64,000 bases of DNA from the NCBI GenBank assembly GCA_045804965.1, contig JBJMMD010000033.1, positions 1 through 64,000 of the forward strand, read 5' to 3'. Positions 8,853-17,189 of this stretch are shown in pieces; within the stretch, counting starts at the first letter, position 1, and every line of letters starts with the position of its first letter. Origin of the DNA: CAVTUU01 sp045804965. Lineage in GTDB: Bacteria > Chloroflexota > Chloroflexia > Thermomicrobiales > UBA6265. The notes below the pieces were generated by a model. It was not told where the DNA came from, searched no databases, and saw nothing but the letters and a program-made list of their open reading frames with translations. Both the position numbers and the translations under genes were made by a program.

Positions 8853-8959
8853 TGTTCACACGGTCGGACAACCTGAACTCTCGCCTGCGACCGGGTGAGC
8901 TCGTTGCGTTAAGATCGGGCGCTGCAGATCATGAACTTGATGACTTCGGAGTTGAGAAC

Positions 8960-10402
8960 GTGATCGACACTATTATTCGTGGTGGCCATCTCGTCACCAT
9001 GACCGACGGCTCGGTCGGATTTGTTGAAGACGGCGCAGTCGCCATCGACGGCCGCCGGATCGTCGCGGTCGGTCGCAGAGACGAAGTGGAATCACAAGAT
9101 TCCGCCCGCCGCGTAATCGACGCCACGGACACATTGGTGATGCCCGGCCTGGTTGATGCGCACCTGCATTCGGCTGCGACCGCCGGACGGGGCTGGGCGC
9201 AAGAGGTTCGGACCTGGATGGCGAGCGCATACGGGCCGCTCATGCGCCACGTTCGGGACGAAGACGCGGCGCTCTGGTCAACGCTCGCGCTCATGGAGGG
9301 TATCGCCAACGGTACGACGACGTTTGGCGACTATGAGTTCCCGATGAGCGATATCGTGCACAGCCACAATGCGCTCGGGGCAAGGGCGGTGCTCTGTGAG
9401 GGTGTCACGGAGTTAAATTGGAACCACCGTGACCAGTGGCTGGCCCAAGGCTGGACGCCAGGCGAGCCGACGCCGCTCGACCGGGCTACGGGCGAGGCAT
9501 CGCTCTCGCGAGAGCTCGACCTGTACGAGCGTTGGCACGGCTTTGACGATGGCCGGATCTCGGTGATTTTCGGACCTCACGCTGCTGATTTCCTCTCGAC
9601 CGATCTTTTGTTGCGCGTGCAAGAAGAAGCGAGGAAGCGAAATGCGACGCTCCACCTTCATGTCGCGCAGGACGAGCGAGAGAACCGCGCGACGCTGCAG
9701 CGAGCTGGTTTGCGCGCAGTTCCCTATCTCGATTCGATCGGGTTGTTGGGGCCGGATCTGATCGCCGTGCATCTTTCGACTGCAACGGACGATGAAGTGA
9801 AGCTCGTCGTCGAGCGCGGCGCGCGCATGGCTTGCTGTTCGAACTCGATCGGGATTATCGACGGTATGGTTCCGCCTGCGACGCTGTTCAACGAACTTGG
9901 CGGAACCGTGGCGCTCGGATCCGATCAGTCGGCCGGTAACAACTCGCACAATATCTTTGCGGAAATGCGGGCAACGGCGATGTTCGCCAAGATCAAAGCC
10001 GGGAATCCAACAATCTTGCCAGCGCATGATGTCTTGCGGATGGCGACGATCGGCGGGGCCACCGCACTCGGTATAGCCGATCGAACTGGTTCGCTCGAAC
10101 CTGGCAAGGACGCAGACTTGATCATGATCGATCTGACAAGGCCGCCGATGGCGCCCGTGCTCTTGAAGCCGGGCCGAAACCTCGTCGCGAACCTGGTGTA
10201 TGCGGAAACGGGCTCAAATGTCGTCATGAACATGGTCGCGGGGCAGATCATCTACGAGAACGGGGAATTTATGAGCGTCGATCGGCGAGCCATCATGGAG
10301 CAAGTAACGAAGGCATCGTCGGAATTTCAGGAGCTTGTAGCGGCAGACCTGTCAGTCCAAGATGTTCCAATTGCGCAGCTCACGCGGGAAGGGATTATTT
10401 AA
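8960..10402 (+). CDS. Amidohydrolase family protein (TRZ/ATZ-chlorohydrolase/deaminase type)
   Basis: Metal-dependent hydrolase that removes amino groups or halides from ring or nucleoside-like substrates; the exact substrate is unknown. The GTG at 8960 follows CGGAG with 9-base spacing, giving 480 residues, and the protein then starts with the family's usual IDTIIRGGHLVTM strand. The alternative start at 8852 lies at the terminator hairpin. Motifs seen: metal-binding VDAHLHS (HxH), HLHVAQDE (third His), IAVHLS (fourth His) and LGSDQSAGNN (metal Asp), followed by the C-terminal composite domain (GSLEPGKDADLIMID). The absence of nearby transport or purine genes leaves the pathway open. Confidence 0.85.
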   Translation: MIDTIIRGGHLVTMTDGSVGFVEDGAVAIDGRRIVAVGRRDEVESQDSARRVIDATDTLVMPGLVDAHLHSAATAGRGWAQEVRTWMASAYGPLMRHVRDEDAALWSTLALMEGIANGTTTFGDYEFPMSDIVHSHNALGARAVLCEGVTELNWNHRDQWLAQGWTPGEPTPLDRATGEASLSRELDLYERWHGFDDGRISVIFGPHAADFLSTDLLLRVQEEARKRNATLHLHVAQDERENRATLQRAGLRAVPYLDSIGLLGPDLIAVHLSTATDDEVKLVVERGARMACCSNSIGIIDGMVPPATLFNELGGTVALGSDQSAGNNSHNIFAEMRATAMFAKIKAGNPTILPAHDVLRMATIGGATALGIADRTGSLEPGKDADLIMIDLTRPPMAPVLLKPGRNLVANLVYAETGSNVVMNMVAGQIIYENGEFMSVDRRAIMEQVTKASSEFQELVAADLSVQDVPIAQLTREGII

Positions 10403-10405
10403 GGG

Positions 10406-11140
10406 GTGCGAGGCGGAAAGATTGGCGAGCAGCTGGTCGACAATGTGGCCAGCGCTTGGGCATGGGCGAGCGCGACGATTGCGGAAACCGCGTTCCCGCG
10501 GCGTTGCGCCGGTTGCGGCCGCCGTGGCGTTTGGGTTTGCAACGACTGTGACGAGCAGGTGAAGCGGTTCCGCCAGCCTTGGTGCAATCGCTGTGGCACG
10601 CCTGTGTCCTCGCGAACCTGTCGCTGTGATGAATTGCCGGAAGAAATCGCCCAGTTTCGCGCGGTGGCAGCGTACGAAGGATGGCTGCGGGCAGCGATTG
10701 TCTCACTGAAGTATGGCGAAGAAACCGCCCGTGCGGATCACTTGGCTGGGCTCGTTTCTCCACTGATGGACACCCTGGATCGCTGGGATTGGATCGTGCC
10801 GGTGCCACTGCATGCGAGCCGGCATCGTGATCGGGGTTTCAATCAGGCTGACTTGCTTGCCCGCGGCGCAACATCTGACCGCGACCGAGTAGTGACCGCG
10901 TTGATCCGTCGAACGCGGGCAACGCCTCGTCAAGTCGGTCTCGACGCAGTCGCGCGCAGGCAAAATATGCAAGGCGCCTTCGAGGTAGTCGATCCGCGGG
11001 TGGTTTCCGGGAAGCGGATCGTGCTCATCGACGATGTGATGACGACCGGTTCGACGCTTCAGCATTGTGCCATTGTGTTGCTCGATGCTGGGGCGGCAAG
11101 TGTCAGCGCGGTGACGCTCGCGGTCGGCGGCCTCAATTAG
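10406..11140 (+). CDS. comF: ComF-family phosphoribosyltransferase-like protein
   Basis: ComF proteins take part in DNA uptake for transformation or in PRPP-linked DNA metabolism. The GTG start at 10406 gives 244 residues. The N-terminus has a Cys4 zinc ribbon (CAGC about 30 residues in, then CNDC), a second Cys-rich patch (CNRCGTP, CRCD), and a C-terminal PRTase domain with the PRPP-binding motif VLIDDVMTTGSTL. It lies 3 bases past the amidohydrolase stop and converges with dxr, overlapping by 4 bases. dprA, another transformation gene, is 24 kb away on the same strand. Confidence 0.9.
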   Translation: MRGGKIGEQLVDNVASAWAWASATIAETAFPRRCAGCGRRGVWVCNDCDEQVKRFRQPWCNRCGTPVSSRTCRCDELPEEIAQFRAVAAYEGWLRAAIVSLKYGEETARADHLAGLVSPLMDTLDRWDWIVPVPLHASRHRDRGFNQADLLARGATSDRDRVVTALIRRTRATPRQVGLDAVARRQNMQGAFEVVDPRVVSGKRIVLIDDVMTTGSTLQHCAIVLLDAGAASVSAVTLAVGGLN

Positions 11141-12351
11141 GACGTCAACCTTGAACTGAGCTGCTTTCGCGCACAATCCCTTGCCCAGCGATCAGCACGA
11201 GCGATGGCATCCCACGAGAGCACACCTTCGGGCTTGTGGGCGTCGAGCGTGGACTTGACAGTCTCGGCGATACCGGTAAAAGGCAGCGTGCCCTTGGTAA
11301 AAGCGGCAACCGCGACTTCGTCTGCCGCGCTGAGAACCGTTGGATACGTCCCGCCAGCAACTCCAGCCTGGCGGGCAATGGCTAAGCAGGGGAAACGTTC
11401 CAAATCTGGTTCCTCGAAATGGAGCTCCTTGAGCTGCGCCAATGAAAGCCGGCGACAGCTACCGGCCGTGCGCTCGGGATAGGTGAGCGAATATTGAATC
11501 GGGAGACGCATGTCCGGCATGCTGAGCTGCGCGATCTGACTGCTGTCCAGGAACTCGACCAGCGAGTGGACAATGCTCTCGGGATGGACGAGGACCTCGA
11601 TTGCCTCGAACGGAACGCCGAAGAGCCAGTGCGCCTCGATCAGCTCCAAGCCCTTGTTCATGAGCGTCGCGGAGTCGATGGTGATCTTCTCGCCCATCGA
11701 CCAAGTTGGATGGCTGAGCGCTTCCGCCGCCGTGACGCGCGCGAGTTGTGCGGTTGAGGTTTGGCGGAAGGGTCCGCCTGAGGCTGTAAGGATGAGGCGG
11801 TGGATGTCATCGCCGGAAGAGCGGCCCAGGCATTGCCAAATAGCGCTATGTTCGCTGTCCACGGGCCGGATACGCACGTCCTGGCGCAGCGCGAGCTCGG
11901 AAATGAGCGCTCCGCTGCAAACGATCGTCTCCTTGTTTGCGAGCGCGATTGTCTTTTCCGCCTCGATCGCGCGGGCTGTCGGAATGATAGCCGCGTGTCC
12001 GGAAGTTGCGACCACGACGATGTCCGCGGCTGGGTGCGTCGCGACTGCGATGAGCCCTTCTTCGCCGAAGAGGATGCGGGGATGCGACAATCGGTCCTTG
12101 CACATTTCCGGATCGGCATCGACAGCAATCAGGTCTGGTTGGTGCCGGTTAGTCTGATCGGCGAGGAGGTCAATTTGCGTCCCTGCGGCGAGCGCAACGA
12201 TCTTCAGCCGTTCTGGCTGTTGCTCGATCACATCGACCGTCTGGCGGCCGATGGAACCGGTTGAACCGAGAATCGCCACCCCGAGCGGCTGGCCGGGGTG
12301 TTTTTCGTGTGGAATGGGATCGGAAAGGAGCGGAACAAGTGGGCGGCTCAC
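11137..12351 (-). CDS. dxr: 1-deoxy-D-xylulose 5-phosphate reductoisomerase
   Basis: NADPH-dependent conversion of DXP to 2-C-methyl-D-erythritol 4-phosphate, the committed step of the MEP isoprenoid pathway. The 404-residue protein has the NADPH loop ILGSTGSIG (about 28-36), the ALANKETIV segment, the substrate-binding LTASGGPFR loop, and SATLMNKGLELIEAHWLF with the metal and substrate residues. The start is a GTG (12349-12351) whose bases overlap the cdsA TGA in a GTGA arrangement, so translation is probably coupled. It is the last gene of the rpsB-to-dxr operon. Confidence 0.96.
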   Translation of the reverse strand: MSRPLVPLLSDPIPHEKHPGQPLGVAILGSTGSIGRQTVDVIEQQPERLKIVALAAGTQIDLLADQTNRHQPDLIAVDADPEMCKDRLSHPRILFGEEGLIAVATHPAADIVVVATSGHAAIIPTARAIEAEKTIALANKETIVCSGALISELALRQDVRIRPVDSEHSAIWQCLGRSSGDDIHRLILTASGGPFRQTSTAQLARVTAAEALSHPTWSMGEKITIDSATLMNKGLELIEAHWLFGVPFEAIEVLVHPESIVHSLVEFLDSSQIAQLSMPDMRLPIQYSLTYPERTAGSCRRLSLAQLKELHFEEPDLERFPCLAIARQAGVAGGTYPTVLSAADEVAVAAFTKGTLPFTGIAETVKSTLDAHKPEGVLSWDAIARADRWARDCARKQLSSRLTS

Positions 12352-13217
12352 GTTAAATATCGATCCACGATATGGGCAAGGAAGAGGCCCGCTGGAAAGG
12401 TAAAGAGTAACGCATCGATGCGGTCGAGCATGCCGCCGTGACCGGGAATGAGCGTGCCGCTGTCTTTGACGCCAGCCTGCCGTTTGATCAGCGACTCAGT
12501 GAGATCGCCGATCACGCCTACGATCGCCAAGATCAAGCCGACGGCTGCCGCGAGCAAGAGACTGATCTCAAGCCCAAAGAGCGAGGCGCACAAAACTCCG
12601 GTGATCGTCGCGGCGACAATTCCGCCAACCAGGCCTTCCCAGGTCTTGTTAGGGCTCACCGTCGGGATCAGCTTTCGGCGCCCCAGGGAGCGGCCGACGA
12701 GGTAAGCCCCGGTGTCGCTGAGCCACGTGACCAGAATCACCGTCAAAATCCAGGCTAATCCCCTCGGCGCCGGTTCCCAACCGAGCGAGACCCAATCCGC
12801 GAGATCGTGCAGCCAGTTCGCCGTGATATCGCCATGCCCACGCCTGAGCGAAATCGCCGCGAACGTAGGCAATGCGAGATAGAGCGCGCCCGTAGTCGCG
12901 AGCGCCCAATCCACAAATGAGCTCGTCAGTTGAGGTTGGAAGATCTCGACCGTCACCGGGATCGCAACGGCTGCCGCCGCGAGTCCTAAGACCGCGTACT
13001 CACCGCCGCCAAACTGTGCCGCGACTGCCGCGGCCGGAACGAGGAGATAGCCGGCGGTCACAGGCGCGAGCCCGATTTTTTTCGAGATCAGGTTGTATTC
13101 GTAAAAGGCAGTCAAGCAAAGAACCGCGATCGCAATCGCGAAAATCGGACCGCCCAAAAAGGCGGGGAGCAAGCCGACGATGACGACACCGACCGCACTC
13201 TTTGATCGCTGTTTCAC
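12348..13217 (-). CDS. cdsA: Phosphatidate cytidylyltransferase
   Basis: Makes CDP-diacylglycerol from phosphatidic acid and CTP at the cytoplasmic membrane. The 289-residue protein has about eight hydrophobic segments and the family signature near the C-terminus (GTLIPGHGGMLDRIDALLF), plus the conserved SDTGAYLVGR and SPNKTWEG motifs. The start is GTG at 13217, seven bases after the uppS stop. Confidence 0.95.
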   Translation of the reverse strand: MKQRSKSAVGVVIVGLLPAFLGGPIFAIAIAVLCLTAFYEYNLISKKIGLAPVTAGYLLVPAAAVAAQFGGGEYAVLGLAAAAVAIPVTVEIFQPQLTSSFVDWALATTGALYLALPTFAAISLRRGHGDITANWLHDLADWVSLGWEPAPRGLAWILTVILVTWLSDTGAYLVGRSLGRRKLIPTVSPNKTWEGLVGGIVAATITGVLCASLFGLEISLLLAAAVGLILAIVGVIGDLTESLIKRQAGVKDSGTLIPGHGGMLDRIDALLFTFPAGLFLAHIVDRYLT

Positions 13218-13223
13218 AGAGAA

Positions 13224-14024
13224 TTAGGAAGGAGCCGCCGATACCGCAGCCGCTGCAGCGGCTGCGGAGACGTGACCAAACCTGCGCTCCCGGCGACCGT
13301 AGTCGCGAACCGCGTCTTTCAACTCGTCTGGACCAAAATCTGGCCAGAGTACAGGGCTGAATAAGAGCTCGGCATAGGCTGCCTGCCAGAGCAGGAAATT
13401 GCTCATCCGGTGTTCGCCGGAAGTTCGAATCACAAGGTCAACATCGGGGAGATCGCACGTGTAGAGGTGCTGCGAGATCACGTCCTCGGTCACGTCTTCG
13501 GGAGCGATTCCGCTGGCGACGATCGATCGAACGGCGTGGGCAACTTCTTGTCTGCCGCCATAATTGAACGCGAGGGTAAGCACGAGCTTTTCGTTGTTCC
13601 GCGTGAGTTCAATGGCGTCGAGCACCGACTGCTTGAGCTCCGGATCCAGACCATCGAGACTGCCGATGTGCCGAAGCTTCGCGCCTTGGCGATGCAATTC
13701 TTCGGTTTCACGGTCGATGACTTCGCCCAGGATGCGCATGATGCCTTGAATCTCGTCGGCTGGTCGGCGCCAGTTTTCCGTGGAGAACGCCCAAAGCGTC
13801 AGGTATTTGATGCCAAGCTCACCAGCGGCGAAGGTGATCGGCCGAATGTTGTCGGTCCCGCGCTCGTGACCCGCGACCCGCGGCAGACCGCGCCGCGCCG
13901 CCCAGCGGCCGTTGCCATCCATAATGATTGCGACGTGCTGAGGCACGGTCAGGCAGTCGTCGGGTCCTGTCCCTTTAGCAGCGTGTTCGGTCTGTTCAGA
14001 TTGGGTAGCGTGGCGACCGTTCAC
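13224..14024 (-). CDS. uppS: Undecaprenyl diphosphate synthase (cis-prenyltransferase)
   Basis: Condenses isopentenyl diphosphate onto farnesyl diphosphate to make the C55 carrier for peptidoglycan and glycans. The 266-residue protein has the catalytic IIMDGNGRWA motif (Asp near residue 36), the substrate-binding HERGTDN segment, LTLWAFSTENW, and the C-terminal RTSGEHRMSNFLLWQ motif. The C-terminal tail is an Ala-rich run (SAAAAAAAVSAAPS), probably disordered. The start is GTG at 14024, 5 bases after frr. The carrier product also serves the glycan cluster at 53-61 kb. Confidence 0.95.
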   Translation of the reverse strand: MNGRHATQSEQTEHAAKGTGPDDCLTVPQHVAIIMDGNGRWAARRGLPRVAGHERGTDNIRPITFAAGELGIKYLTLWAFSTENWRRPADEIQGIMRILGEVIDRETEELHRQGAKLRHIGSLDGLDPELKQSVLDAIELTRNNEKLVLTLAFNYGGRQEVAHAVRSIVASGIAPEDVTEDVISQHLYTCDLPDVDLVIRTSGEHRMSNFLLWQAAYAELLFSPVLWPDFGPDELKDAVRDYGRRERRFGHVSAAAAAAAVSAAPS

Positions 14025-14029
14025 GGGCC

Positions 14030-14587
14030 CTAGACCTCCATGACCTCGTGCTCCTTCGCCTTGCCAATTCTATCAGCCTCATCCGTGAACTTTTTCGTCA
14101 GGTCGTCGAGTTGGTGTTCGGCGCGGCGCTCATCGTCTTCCGATACCTGCTTGTCGGTGAGCATTTTGCGGACGTGGTCCATCGCATCGCGCCGAATATT
14201 GCGGACCGAAACCTTGCCTTCTTCGGTCAGTTGATGCACGGTCTTGACGAGTTGCTTGCGCCGTTCCTCTGTCAACGCGGGAATCGCGAGTCGAATGACC
14301 TGGCCGTCGCTGCTTGGATTCAGACCCAGTTCTGAGCGCTGGATCGCTTTTTCAATGGCGCCTATGCTGCCGCGGTCCCATGGTTGGACGACGAGCATGC
14401 GCGGTTCGGGAACCGAAATGCCGGCGAGTTGATTCAGCGGTGTATTCGTCCCGTAATAGTCCACCGTCACACGGTCGAGGAGACCTGGTGAAGCGCGACC
14501 GGTGCGCACAGTCGAGAGATCGCGGCGAAGCGCTTCCATTGCTTTCGACATTCGTTCTTCCGCGTCTTTCATCGTGTCTGGAATCAT
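14030..14587 (-). CDS. frr: Ribosome recycling factor
   Basis: Splits post-termination ribosomes together with EF-G. At 185 residues it has the family's standard length. The N-terminal helix (MKDAEERMSKAMEALRRDL) leads into STVRTGRASPGLLDRV, the hinge region, and the conserved SDGQVIRLAIPALTEERRKQLVK stretch. GGAGG lies 10 bases before the ATG. It is in the usual pyrH-frr order with a 117-base gap. Confidence 0.97.
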   Translation of the reverse strand: MIPDTMKDAEERMSKAMEALRRDLSTVRTGRASPGLLDRVTVDYYGTNTPLNQLAGISVPEPRMLVVQPWDRGSIGAIEKAIQRSELGLNPSSDGQVIRLAIPALTEERRKQLVKTVHQLTEEGKVSVRNIRRDAMDHVRKMLTDKQVSEDDERRAEHQLDDLTKKFTDEADRIGKAKEHEVMEV

Positions 14588-14704
14588 TGACGCTGCTCCT
14601 CCCAGGCGCCAGAGACGCTTGTGCTGAATTCATGCGCGTATGTCGTTGCCCGCTGCCATCTCGCGCAGGAGATTGTCGCCGACTATTGGCACGATTGTCG
14701 CGGG

Positions 14705-15439
14705 CTATGCGAGCACCGTCTCCCCGCTGGTGACGAGCGTGCCGACCGGACATCCTTCAACTGCATCGACGACAGCGCCATCCACGGACAAATTAAATAC
14801 CAGAATCGGCAGATCGTTTTCGCGACAAAGTGACAAAGCCGGCTGGTCCATGACGCGCAGATTACGCTCGAGGGCTTCCTGATAGCTGACCTGACTGTAC
14901 CTCAGGGCGTCAGGATTTTCGCGGGGATCGTCGGAGTACACACCATCAACCTGGTTTTTGCCCATCAGGAGCACGTCGACGTCAAGCTCTAGAGCTCGCA
15001 AGGCGGCGGCGGTATCGGTCGTGAAGTAGGGGTTGCCGGTGCCGGCAGCGAGGATGACGACGCGCCCCTTTTCCATGTGGCGAATGGCGCGACGGCGGAT
15101 ATACGGCTCGGCGACTTCATGCATCTCGATAGCGGTCATGACGCGGGTGAAGACGGCCGCCTTTTCGAGCGCATCTTGGAGCGCCAGCGCGTTCAGAACG
15201 GTCGCGACCATGCCCATATAGTCGGCGGTCGCGCGGTCCATGCCTTTGCTGCTTGCGGCTAGACCGCGCCAGATATTGCCGCCGCCGACGACGACCGCGA
15301 CTTGGACTTCACGCTCGACCACCCGCCGGATTTGGGCGGCCAATGACTTGGCGACCGCCGGATCTATCCCAAAGTGAGCTTCGCCCATGAGCGCTTCGCC
15401 GCTCAGCTTGAGCAGGACGCGCTTGTACTTTGCCGTCAA
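14705..15439 (-). CDS. pyrH: UMP kinase
   Basis: Phosphorylates UMP to UDP for nucleotide and sugar-nucleotide synthesis. The 244-residue amino-acid-kinase fold protein starts with YKRVLLKLSGEALMG, has the VVVGGGNIWRG nucleotide loop, the DRATADYMGM segment, and the C-terminal GTLVTSGE tail. The start appears to be TTG at 15439: GGGAG is 6 bases upstream and no ATG or in-frame GTG fits. Confidence 0.96.
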   Translation of the reverse strand: MTAKYKRVLLKLSGEALMGEAHFGIDPAVAKSLAAQIRRVVEREVQVAVVVGGGNIWRGLAASSKGMDRATADYMGMVATVLNALALQDALEKAAVFTRVMTAIEMHEVAEPYIRRRAIRHMEKGRVVILAAGTGNPYFTTDTAAALRALELDVDVLLMGKNQVDGVYSDDPRENPDALRYSQVSYQEALERNLRVMDQPALSLCRENDLPILVFNLSVDGAVVDAVEGCPVGTLVTSGETVLA

Positions 15440-15466
15440 CGCGCACTCCCTTGGATGGTAAGAACC

Positions 15467-15488
15467 GGCGGCCCCGAATGGGGCCGCC
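15467..15488 (-). terminator. Hairpin between tsf and pyrH (attenuator or internal terminator)
   Basis: A perfect 9-bp stem, GGCGGCCCC against GGGGCCGCC, with a 4-base loop. On the minus strand it is followed by GGTTCTTACC, which is only weakly T-rich. It could reduce read-through from the abundant rpsB-tsf mRNA into pyrH. Confidence 0.5.
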
Positions 15489-15504
15489 TGTTCGTCCGAA
15501 GCAC

Positions 15505-16068
15505 CTACTCCGAATCGAATGATTCGGCCTGGGCCGCTCCTACTTCGAATCGGGCATATCGCCTGACGACGATGTTCTCACCGAGCTTGCCGATCGCAGC
15601 TTTGACGAGATCGCCCACGGTCGCTCGGCTGTCGCGAATATAGGGCTGATCCAAGAGGCTGACTGTTTCCAGCGCCCGCTTGCGGTCGCCGAATTCGCTT
15701 TCGAGCGCCGGCCAGGCTTCGGCCGGAATCTCGTCTTCGCGCAGAAAGCGCGGCGAAGTGGCGGCCACTTGCATCGCGATATCGTGGGCGAGAGTCTTGA
15801 AGTCGGATGTTCGCGCAACGAAGTCCGTCTCGCAATTCACCTCGACGAGCGAGCCGATGCGGCCGCCGGCGTGGATGTAGGGTTCGATTACGCCCTGAGC
15901 AGCTGTGCGACCGGCCTTCTTCTCCGCCTTCGCGAGACCCTGCTGGCGAAGAATATCAGTCGCCTTGTCCATGCTGCCCGCAGCTTCTTCGAGCGCACGC
16001 TTGCACTCCATGATGCCGGCGCCGGTTCGTTCGCGAAGCACCTTCACGTCGTTTGCCGTAATGACCAC
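15505..16068 (-). CDS. tsf: Elongation factor Ts (short form)
   Basis: Nucleotide exchange factor for EF-Tu. At 187 residues it is the short type seen in Thermus and relatives, rather than the roughly 280-residue enterobacterial form. The N-terminal UBA-like domain carries the RERTGAGIMECKRALEE signature, and the core motif VEVNCETDFVAR is present. The start is GTG at 16068 behind AGGAG. It is 42 bases after rpsB, the standard partner. Confidence 0.95.
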   Translation of the reverse strand: MVITANDVKVLRERTGAGIMECKRALEEAAGSMDKATDILRQQGLAKAEKKAGRTAAQGVIEPYIHAGGRIGSLVEVNCETDFVARTSDFKTLAHDIAMQVAATSPRFLREDEIPAEAWPALESEFGDRKRALETVSLLDQPYIRDSRATVGDLVKAAIGKLGENIVVRRYARFEVGAAQAESFDSE

Positions 16069-16110
16069 TGTTTCTCCTGTCCTCTGATGCTCTTGACGTA
16101 TGGTTAGGTG

Positions 16111-16938
16111 CTAGCCCGCTTCGTCGCCGAGAACGGACGTGACGAGTTCGTCGGCGGCAACTTCCTCCGCCTCGCCTCGTGCGCGATTGGCGGCGGCGAG
16201 GTCCATTTCGCGCTCGGACTGGGCAACTTCGAGTCGCATCCGGCCTTGGAGCGCTGCGTCGGCGATGCCGGCCGTGAGCAGACGCACGGAGCGAATCGCA
16301 TCGTCATTTGCCGGGATGATGAGATCGATCTCATCCGGATCACAATTCGTGTCGGTAATGGCGATCACTGGAATGCCAAGGCGGCGGGCCTCGTGAATAG
16401 CGAGATATTCGCGCTTGGGATCAATAATGAACACCGCGCCCGGAAGCTGCGTCATATCGCGTATGCCGCCAAGCGTCCGTTCAAGGCGCTCGAGTTCCTG
16501 CAATTTCTTGGCGGCTTCCTGCTTGGGAAGCCGGTCGAAATCGCCACGTTCCGAAGCTTGTTGCAGCTGCTTGAGATAGCGCAAACGAGTGCGGATGGTG
16601 ACGAAGTTCGTCAGCGTTCCGCCGAGCCAACGGCGATTGATGAAGAATTGCCCAGATCGTTCCGCCTCGCGTTGGACGACATCCTGCGCCTGCTTTTTCG
16701 TGCCAACGAAGAGCACACGACCGCCACGGGCGGTCAAGTCGGCGACGAAGTTGTGCGCATCCTCAAGGAGTTTGACCGTCTGCTGCAGATCGATGACGTG
16801 AATGCCGTTGCGTTCGGAAAAGATGAACGGCTTCATCTTCGGGTTCCAGCGCTTCGCCTGGTGACCGAAGTGGACGCCTGCTTCCAGCAAGGCTTTCATG
16901 CTGGTATTTGGGGACATGCCAAGGGTGCTTGTGACCAC
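16111..16938 (-). CDS. rpsB: 30S ribosomal protein S2
   Basis: Small-subunit ribosomal protein. From GTG 16938 it has 275 residues. GGAGG lies 5 bases upstream of this GTG, so it is preferred over the open frame to 17010 and over ATG 16917. Motifs: LLEAGVHFGHQAKRWNPKM, HVIDLQQTVKLL, FVGTKKQAQD, FINRRWLGGTLTN and PVIAITDTNCDPD. The C-terminal tail (about 40 residues) is Ala/Glu/Arg-rich. It heads a seven-gene operon that ends in dxr. Confidence 0.96.
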   Translation of the reverse strand: MVTSTLGMSPNTSMKALLEAGVHFGHQAKRWNPKMKPFIFSERNGIHVIDLQQTVKLLEDAHNFVADLTARGGRVLFVGTKKQAQDVVQREAERSGQFFINRRWLGGTLTNFVTIRTRLRYLKQLQQASERGDFDRLPKQEAAKKLQELERLERTLGGIRDMTQLPGAVFIIDPKREYLAIHEARRLGIPVIAITDTNCDPDEIDLIIPANDDAIRSVRLLTAGIADAALQGRMRLEVAQSEREMDLAAANRARGEAEEVAADELVTSVLGDEAG

Positions 16939-17069
16939 GAGTTCCTCCGGTGAGTGTTTTACTTCCGCGTCGCTCAACCCAAGCCGGACCGACCCCGAAG
17001 GGCGCGGCACACCGGTCTCAGTCCTGACGCGTGCTCAATAATGGCCTCGCGGCTGCGAGACCACCGGTT

Positions 17070-17075
17070 AGTATA
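17070..17075 (-). promoter_or_regulatory. Extended -10 promoter for the rpsB operon
   Basis: TATACT on the minus strand is preceded by TGC, forming an extended -10 (TGCTATACT). The -35 region is weak. Transcription would begin near 17062 and leave about 120 bases of leader. The leader contains complementary GGTCTC (17013-17018) and GAGACC (17057-17062) segments that could pair. Confidence 0.5.
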
Positions 17076-17189
17076 GCACAGCGAAATCGCTCATTTGCTC
17101 CGTAAGAGCCGCTGCGATCACCGAAGAGTCAGCGCCGCGATCGATCCCGCGCCTCGGCTTTGCAGTTGGACCAAGCTTGGAGAACAGCA

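Noticed and set aside
16108..16953. 281-residue plus-strand frame opposite rpsB
   Set aside because: Exactly covers the S2 gene on the other strand; S2 has clear conserved motifs.
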